The notes beneath the pieces are model-generated. The model was given only the letters and a program-made list of their open reading frames with translations. It did not search any database and was not told the DNA's origin. This document shows, piece by piece, positions 39,201 through 48,200 of a stretch of 64,000 nt of DNA. The DNA is from Lytechinus pictus (Eukaryota; Echinodermata; Echinoidea; Temnopleuroida; Toxopneustidae). The stretch's first letter is position 1. Every line of letters begins with the position of its first letter. The stretch is from NCBI RefSeq assembly GCF_037042905.1, contig NC_087252.1, positions 2,939,501 to 3,003,500 on the forward strand, written 5' to 3'. A program made the position numbers and the translations under genes.

Positions 39201-42200
39201 CTTTTCCAAATTTACAAAACATGAATAGAGTGTCCCGTATTTAGGCCTAAATCTCGATTTTTTTCGCTCGCGCTTCGCACTCGCATCAATTGTTTAGTTA
39301 TATAGCTATCCTGTTCACGATTACAAAAATTGATTAAAATTTTCCATTCTTTATGTAGAAATGTCAAAATTTTTCAGCTCGCGCTTCACGCTCGCATCAA
39401 TTGTTTATTATATACCTATTCTGTTTAAGTTACAAAAAGTCCTTAGAATTTCCATTTTTAAGTAAAAATTTCAAAAAAATTCAGCTCGCGCATCGCGCTC
39501 GCATTATTTGATTTTTAAAATATATAACGTCTTCATGACTAACTGCATGCAGTCTTTAACAGGTACCTATTCCACCAGTTCATTTCTGCTCGCGCTTCGC
39601 GTTCGTAGTAATTATTTATTTGCATACACATCTTTTTTAAGAGAACAAACATTTCCCAGAATGTACAAATTATAGGAAAAAATACATAATATTTCCAAAA
39701 AAAATTAGCTCGCGCTTCGCGCTCACATTATATAAATAAGGATTATGATATTATATATTTATGTTGATTTATAAGAATAAAGCTAAGACCACCCCTTCAC
39801 AGAAACCAAAAATCATCTTCGAGCGGCCGATCGGGGAAAATATGGCTGAACAATATTTGGCCCCCCCCCCTATCGGCGAAGGCTGGATCCGCCCCTGGAA
39901 CACCTAACAGGCAATGCGCGCGCGAAGCGCGCGCGAGCGAAAATTTTATATAGTGACATGAAAGATTCTTTTTATTTCCATGTCTTCCGGCCCCTCATCT
40001 TATTTTTTTAACTCGTCTTCCTCCTCTTTTTTTTTTCCTCTCTTTTCCCTCCTTTTGTGTTAAAAATTGGGCGAAATTAAGGAAAATAAAATTGATATTA
40101 GACCAACTAGTTATGAGACGAAATGGCCATAGACGAACTGGTGATTAGACGAAGTGATGCCTGGACAAAATGTTTATTGGACCATATGGTTGTTAGGCGA
40201 AAGGTTAATGGACAGAATTGCATTAGACTAAATGAATGTAGATCGACCCTGCAGTGGAGGAATTAGCAGCAGACGAATTGGTTTCAACCCGCATACCGCC
40301 CAGGCAAGCAAAACAAATTCACGACGAAATTGGCGACGAAATTCACGACGTCGTGAATATTCGCGATTTGGTCTATATTTGCGATGTCCCTTCAGGGCCA
40401 CCATAATTATGCGGCTGGTTACGCCGTGCATCGCCCTAGCAAATGCTTTTACTGTAACGTGTAAATTTTATTTCTTAGTTCTTTCATTGCGACACCTAGG
40501 CGGGTGGTCTCGGGTAAAGGCATGATTATACGTCGGGCCGCAACGGCTGGGAAATGCACAAGTGTTCAATAAATTATAAGATCGAAAGTGGAAACAAATA
40601 AATAAAAGTTTGGAGGACTAAAAATCACTGCATTTTAATTTTCATTTTATTGAAAGAAAACTACCTGACCCCATGCATGATTTACGAGTAAATATGAATA
40701 AAGTAACTTTGTTTGTGAAATCATGTGCAATTATTTCTAGGCGACATGGTCGATTACAAGTCTCCATCTAATTCACCGTGACCATAATGTTTGGGAGGTT
40801 TCTCAATAGTACCGGATCCACTTACCTATAATAGATAAAAAGCAAACAGTGCAATGGCCATTGGCCACTACTGATGATTCATATCTCGTTTTTGATAAAT
40901 TGGCATGCTGATTTTTTTAATAGTACTTACTATTGCAATGCCGATTTTGGAAGAACCGAAAAGGCCAGTATTTTGGTCCCCTTGCATCAATGTCCCAACT
41001 ACCCAGTTGATGGTTTCATAGTTGAGAAAAACGAACGACTCTTGACCATCATGGATAAGCACTGCCTGGAAAGTATTCCTCTGTTTTTGAATAACGGGAT
41101 AAAAAATACAAAAAATTAAATATATATTAATCGATAACCACATTTTAAATTTATTACAGTACTATTTGGTGTAATAATATGTTTTATTCAATCACGTGAA
41201 ATGATAAAATAACGAGCAAGTGTTTTCGGTATGCAGTTACAGAAATCATGAATATTCTTACTGATAGTTCGAGTTATTGAATCATTGAACGGGAAATGCA
41301 TAAAAAGAAAACGTTATAAGGATTTCCCTATTCCATAAGTCACTGACATGTTATACTGATTAAGTATTATTACAAGTGTATAATTAATTTCACAAACTAT
41401 TCCTATATAAATTTATGAGCATGATGGTTGATTTTTGGCAATTCAGCGCAATCGAGGATATGTACAATACGCGACAAGCACCAGGGTGTTTCTTTTTTCA
41501 AGAATTGTTTCTTTCCTAAAAGGAAACTTACAGGGTCTTGGTCACCAGCTTGGTCGTAAAATGAGACTTGGTCCCATGTGACGACAATAACTACTTGAGC
41601 TTGAAAGTTGACATTGCTCCGGAAGTAATTACGGACGTCTGTCGTAGCTTGATCGAGGGTTGACGTAGTGGTTGAAACGCGATAATATATGTTTCCACCG
41701 TCACTAGATATGTCAACGTCTGCCCAAAATGGAAATATTCCGTCAGGGTCCTCGACAACACCGTCCTCGTCCTTTTTTACAAGGGATAAAGACACACACG
41801 CACACACATTTACTATTTTCTGTGAAACGTGGTATATATCATTGAATTGATTTAATATTTTTATTTATTTATTTATTCCATTTATTCGATTTAAAACATA
41901 AATACATGGTACAAAGCTCAAAGGACAAAAATGAACATGTTAAAAAATATATATCCCAAAGTTGATAAAATATGATAAAGCAAATAGGCGGCAACAAAAG
42001 ATATGGTCCTTAGAGGTAGCCGTTATGACAAGGTATTTATCAAAATGAACATGTTTACCAAAAAATATATACAGAAGATTACAAAATATGATAAAAGGAA
42101 ATAGGTGGCAACAAAATATAATTCTAAGAGGTATTCAATTCTGGTTTAAACTCTTTGTGATAACCTACACTTGATTTGCTTTAACATATCTATAAAGTAA

Positions 42201-45200
42201 AGTTTGCAACACGTCCACGAAATCTTAGAGTGAATTTCTTGTTCCTGCTGGTTTTGGTTCGGTTGAACGCGGATACGAACCAGGAGCCTCAATAGCGCAA
42301 CTTAAGTCATCAACTACTCGAATAGGACCATATACACTGATGTAGGCTCGTAATGCATAATACAACATTCCGAGTGGTGTAGTCTTGTAAAAGACCAAAT
42401 TAATGATAATTACTCTTTGTTAATCTATAAAAATTAAATTAAACAGTTTATTTTCTGTGATGCCTCACAGGGTATAGTTCAAGACTAGTCATTTATAACA
42501 CGAAGTCTACAATATACTTCTCAGTGATTCTTTTTCTTTAGATTGCTACTCTTCAAGATTTCATTTCATTCTGGGATATTTTCTAAAATGGAAAGCATAT
42601 TTAGTTTATAATGAAGGATAAACTTACTGCATCGTAGTAAATTGGTAAATTCCTATTTTTAGGTACGGTAGACTCCACGTAAATTGCATCCTCAAACGAG
42701 ATTACCCCATTGTCCCCTATCTATTGAAGAGCAATGCCACAACAATACAAACGTGCAAAAAAGAAGATTAGTTAGGAAATATTTAAGAATCAATATTATC
42801 ATTATTATTATTATTTTTTTTTGGGGGGGGGGGGTGGGTCGATGAATGGAAGCATACAAAGAAACTAAGTTTCGAAAGGCTTTCAGAAAAAATACATACA
42901 CATGCAAACAATGGAAAATACAATATGTCAGAACAATAGAAAACTATGCAATATAAACTTGATAACTTTCTGCAATAATACCTCTTAAAATTAATAATTT
43001 ATGAGTATAATTATCGTTGTCTGCGTTCTGCTATACCCCCATTTAGTATTCGGTACATAACCATAATATTTACATTTTGAAATCAGTGATCGTTGAATCT
43101 TGAATGAAGCCCAATATTAATGCTAAAAATAAATAATTGGAAAAAATACTGTTTTTCCTCTTAAAAGGAGTAAATCGATCAAGATGCCTTAATTGCGGGT
43201 ATTTACGTTTTGGAGAAAAATTAATAATAATAATAAATACAATATCAACTTTCTTCAAAATTTGTAAATAAGTACGACAAAAATAATAACATTTATAGGG
43301 AGCTTTGTGATGGTGTTTTAAAGCGCACAGATAAATGGCTGACAAATAAACAATTAATCCATTAATAAAAAAAAAATCAAGAATAAAAAGGGTGCACAAA
43401 GATTTTGAATAAACAACATCATTGTATCGTGTTCTTTCTGCTCACTTGAACTTTACTGATACTTTGCGACCCGAATAAGCTTACTTACGTATAATACATT
43501 ATGGTATTTCCCACCAAAAGGGAAAGCTCTATCTAATGTCACGCGTTCGGCAAAATCGTTTTCTTTTCTGAGAGCGGTGTCGCCATTTCCTGTTCCAAAT
43601 GGGTATACTAATATGGAAGAAAAAATTATGATAATTGTAAATAAAATATTTCAGTTGTCAACATGTTAAGGGTTAGAAGGGAAATAGGAAATTTGAAATT
43701 GGTGATTAAACTTTTTGACATACAAAATGCATTGTTTTGATGTGTTGAATATCGTGAATTTCACTGATGTTCAGATTTAAGCACCAATAAAAGAATGAGA
43801 AAACAGAGAAAATGAAGGTTAAAGAGTGAAACATTGTATTATTTTCTAATTATGCCAAAATCTATTCCAAGATAATATGCTTACATGCATGAAAATGGTC
43901 AAAATCTTTGATCGCTCGCTTCGCTCGCTATCATCTTTTTAACACCTTTTGGTCCATCCGCCAAATCAGGTGGGTGTTTCATAAAGCTGTTCGTAAAGTT
44001 CCGCACTATTTTACGAAAGACTGAAACAAGTTCTTAGGTCAGCTATATAGCGACATACCAGTCAGCACAAGAAAGGGTAACCAGTACATCTATTTGTAAC
44101 TTCAGAACAGCTTTATGAAATACTGACTCAGCCCTTAGAGTTTTTGACTCATTATTTGCACTGCATAATAATATATGAGTCAATTCCAAGACGGCTGCAT
44201 TCAAAAGCAGTAATATAACAACACATATTCTCAGTCAAATCAAGGTCAAAGAGAATTCGTCTCGGGAGTCCATTAAGATTGCAGTCTTACGAAATTGTAG
44301 GAGCCCTTGAAATGTTCTTCTGCACTTAATTTCTGTGCAAAAACTCTCAAATGAATTTAAGGGGGATCGACCCCCTCCCCCTATCGAGCACGATAAGATG
44401 AACTAAATTTGATTGTAAATTTCTTGTTGCAGTTGATTCGCCTACACACTACACACTAAGAAATCCCGGTGCAAATGGAGTGTACGATATTTGCGTATAC
44501 ACCTCGTGATACCATCAAGGTGCTCGCGGGATCTTGCTAGCGTGCCCGGTCCGATCCCCAAGTTAGCTCTTATGCGAGAGTTCGTGTCTGTTAGTCTGCT
44601 GTACGCCCATGTACCACCACCAGTCTCACTGATAGACGTACATGTATGGTATAGATAGAGTTGGTTTTGTGATCGAAGATTACCCGAAATAACAATGCGC
44701 TAATGCCACACTTAAGTGAAATAATTGTTAAAATATATATTCTACAGTATGCACCCTAAGGGGTAGACGTGTACGCCCTCTTAGGTGTAGTACGTGTGCA
44801 CAGCTAGGGGTACTCGTATAGGGACAAGCCTGTGCACCCCTAGGGGTGTAAAATTGAACCCATATTATTAAGCGTATACGACATCAATGTCTAATATCTT
44901 TACAAAAATGGTGTAAACGAACAATCAATTCTAATATTTAATGGAGTTTAGAGCGCAGTGCGAAATCGAACTGAAGAAAACAGTGGTTATGTAATCACTT
45001 GTATTTATTTAATGGCCCTATTCTCGAACCAACTATAAGCGATACAGAATGATCGGGGTTTTTATTACCCTGTAGTAATTATACATTTTTCTGCAAGTTC
45101 AAAGAACATTCCATTTTGTTGAATATCCTTTTTTTCTAATTACTTTTTGTGTTCCTGTATTTGTTTCTTTTGAAGAGCATGCGAGTTCGCAATACAAAGC

Positions 45201-48200
45201 TCCGACAATCTATTAAATTCGATGTGTTATCACTTTCATTCACATGATAATAAATGATAAGACGAGTTTCACATTTTGTTAAATAATTGCATGTATTTCA
45301 TAATTTGGGCAGACCAGAGAGCTAATTCATTTTAAGAGACTTTACTGAATTGCATGTTTAGTTATTATTGCGGGAACTATGCCCCAGTTTAATACCTACT
45401 GTGTAAGAGGAAAGCATGGAAGAGGCAACAAAATTTCAAAATTACGATACTATTATGTTTTATTTGCTATTTTGGTCATCTTGCGAATTCACTTTGTGTG
45501 CTGTTGTTAAAACTTCAACAGCGACATAATTATTATGATAAATATGATGAGAAAGTACCTAAATTGAAACCGTTATATGATACAATTCCTAAAGTACATG
45601 TATATTGCTTCTCATAACTTCCTGGCCAACGTAGGTACACGCAATTTATTACCATTCTTGGCGATAAAAATGTAAAGAAATGCCCAATGTTGGTCGGACA
45701 CATAATTACCCTCATGGACTATTATTTCCCAATGTTTTGTAGAGTGGAGTTGTTATTCATTCCCCTTAAGTTATACCCTCTACAAATTTGGACACCCCCA
45801 ATTGTTCAATATTCCTTATCTTGATGCACTTACCTTCGATACAAAATTTCAAATGTAATCTTGTGTATTTTTTTTAGAAGGCCAGTTTTTATAAGTAAAT
45901 ATGGTAAATGTGACCTGCAAACTTCAACCCATCTTTAATGTCGCCATCAGGAAATGTTCTCTGAAATTCAACTTGAGGTTATACAGTCAAAATGATAAAT
46001 AATTAGATAGCACATCTGGGAAAAAGGTAATCCTATTTTCTCCATGACATTAATTAAAATTTGTTGAGTTAAACAAAATACAACAACAACAAAATGAGAT
46101 AGCTTTTCTTGGATACCGCTTTTTTTTCCTGGACTGCCTGGAGTTTAACCCAGATTGCGTAATATTCTCGGGACAGTGGCGTAATGAGCAAAAACTTGAG
46201 GGGGCCAGATATGGCTTATCGGACAATTTTTTTTTAAAACGGGCGAGCGAAAATTCAGACCTTTTTATTAGGCCTACACAAATCCGATTATGTGACATAT
46301 CTTTACATAATATTAATAAAATATTTTACCCTTCTCTCAGTCCTTATTCTTTAATTTTCTCTTTTTAATTGGTTTTGATTTCTTTTATTGGGGGGGGGGG
46401 GGGGCAAGTGCCCTAAGCCCCCATATGTATACGCCACTGTCAAGGGCCATGCATGTCTGATCACTTAATTTCAAACCCGCTTTCTCCAACCTCTTTGAAA
46501 CTCTCACTGAAATTCTTGTACACTAAATTAAGTTCTGTCTTGTCGGGCTATTGTTGATCGATTTTGGCAAGCTTCATCTCAACTTAGACTTAGGATCTAC
46601 CTATTCAGACTTGATACAAATTTCATAATCATTTTGGCCGACTTATTGTGGGTGTTGACTTGAGGAGCAGGGTCACCTACAGTAACTTTCTTTCTCAGAC
46701 AACTTATTTGTGGTAAAATAGAGATCATAGGATATGAGAATGTTGAAATTTTAGTCGAATTGTAATAAAGACTACTTGATCAAACTATTGTAGTATGGGT
46801 AAGGGGCATGGAACAATGTTATTGATACCAGGGGAGCGTTTCATGAAAGGACTTGATCCAATAAGTCCCGTTTTATCCGACAGTTACCATAGTAACAGTG
46901 CTTTTAAGCCAATCAGAATCAAGGAAAGTTGTCAGATCTGACAACTTGTCGGATGAACATGTTGATGAAAGGCTCCCCTGGACTAGAGTTGGAGTCATTA
47001 AAGATGGGCATGCAGTGCAGATTTATTCGTAAAAAACTGCACCTGCAGATGAAGGACCGCAAGAAACCATTGCCACCTTATGATGTTGGTAATGGCAAAT
47101 AAATCCATGCATTAAAGAGAGTGTATATGTGTAAAATTTTGTGGCATTCCCACCGTGAGTTCTGACGAATTTTGTATTTTTTATCCAAGATGAACGGACT
47201 GTATCGGTGATACCGAGTGATAAGGCTCAGATGTCCCCGGACCTACAAGCACAGCGTTATAAACCACAATGTTTAATTTATTTTTAACGTGCAAGTCATG
47301 CAAATGGGATGAATATTATGTCTCTTGTGTGTTCATGTATGCTAGGTAATGAACCAGAATTGGCGAAAACATCTTCAAGATATATACATATAAAGTCTAA
47401 TAAAATAAACGGTGAACGTTTCCTAATTTAGTACTTATACGAGAGATCCAGATCATGGCTTAGACTCACTTTCATTTCATTCCAGGGGACAAAGTAATTA
47501 AATGACAAAAGCTCCCCCTCTCCAGTAGACTTCTTCTTTAAATCCATCATGTCCATGGTATTAGTAAACCATCCATCACTAGCGTACCTACGGGGGGCCG
47601 GCGCCCCCCCCCTGACGAGCCACAACCCATGCAAAGGACGTATCCCTGCCCCCCCCTGACGAGCTTGAAAAACTTGTATTTTTTTGCTTGTCATTTTGTT
47701 TTTCTGGTACGAAATCCTTTATTTGTGATTGAATATCTTTTTTTGTTGCTTGTCAATTTTTTTCTGGTACGAAATCCTTTATTTGTGATTGAAAACCTTT
47801 TTTTTTTTTTTTTTTTTTTTTGCTTGTCAAATTTTTTGGCGGACGGTTTTGCCCCCCCCCCTGTGGAAAATCCTAGGTACGCCACTGCCATCCATGGATA
47901 GTATAATATCACGTTTTGTATATATTTTTAAAATTATTTAGAATTATTTTATTCTTGGAACACTAGCTGGTACTGGTCTTAACATCGTGGATATTTAGGC
48001 CTGTAGTGCATTGTGGGTAACTGTGTTATCTTATTAACCGCCATAGTTCTGGCTGCTGACCCATCCTAATAAACAGTACGTATGTCAATTACCCGGCAGG
48101 TAAAACATGCACAATGCGGATCGCTCCAAAAGCGGTCCCTTTCGATATAAAATTTCATTTCATGATCTATACAATAAAGTTTCCTTTTTAACATGTTCTT

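Larger units (their letters stand above)
37516..40409. mobile_element. 2.9-kb foldback element
   Basis: Long inverted repeats: about 37516-37935 on the left and about 40075-40409 on the right. Shared blocks include CCACTGCAGGGTCGATCTAC, AACCATATGGTCCAATAA and CGAATATTCACGAC. A second matching pair sits inside (about 38218-38342 with 39920-40045, ATTTCATGTCACTATATAAA). The middle holds a CG-rich array. There is no transposase frame. Confidence 0.8.

Noticed and set aside
38327..39745. CRISPR-like array of CG-rich palindromic cores with spacers
   Set aside because: Spacers vary in length and are related to each other, and the array lies inside a eukaryotic foldback element.
40800..40832. Possible micro-exon between exons 5 and 6 (acceptor next to a donor)
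   Set aside because: Acceptor and donor are directly adjacent, leaving no exon, and exons 5 and 6 already join in frame.
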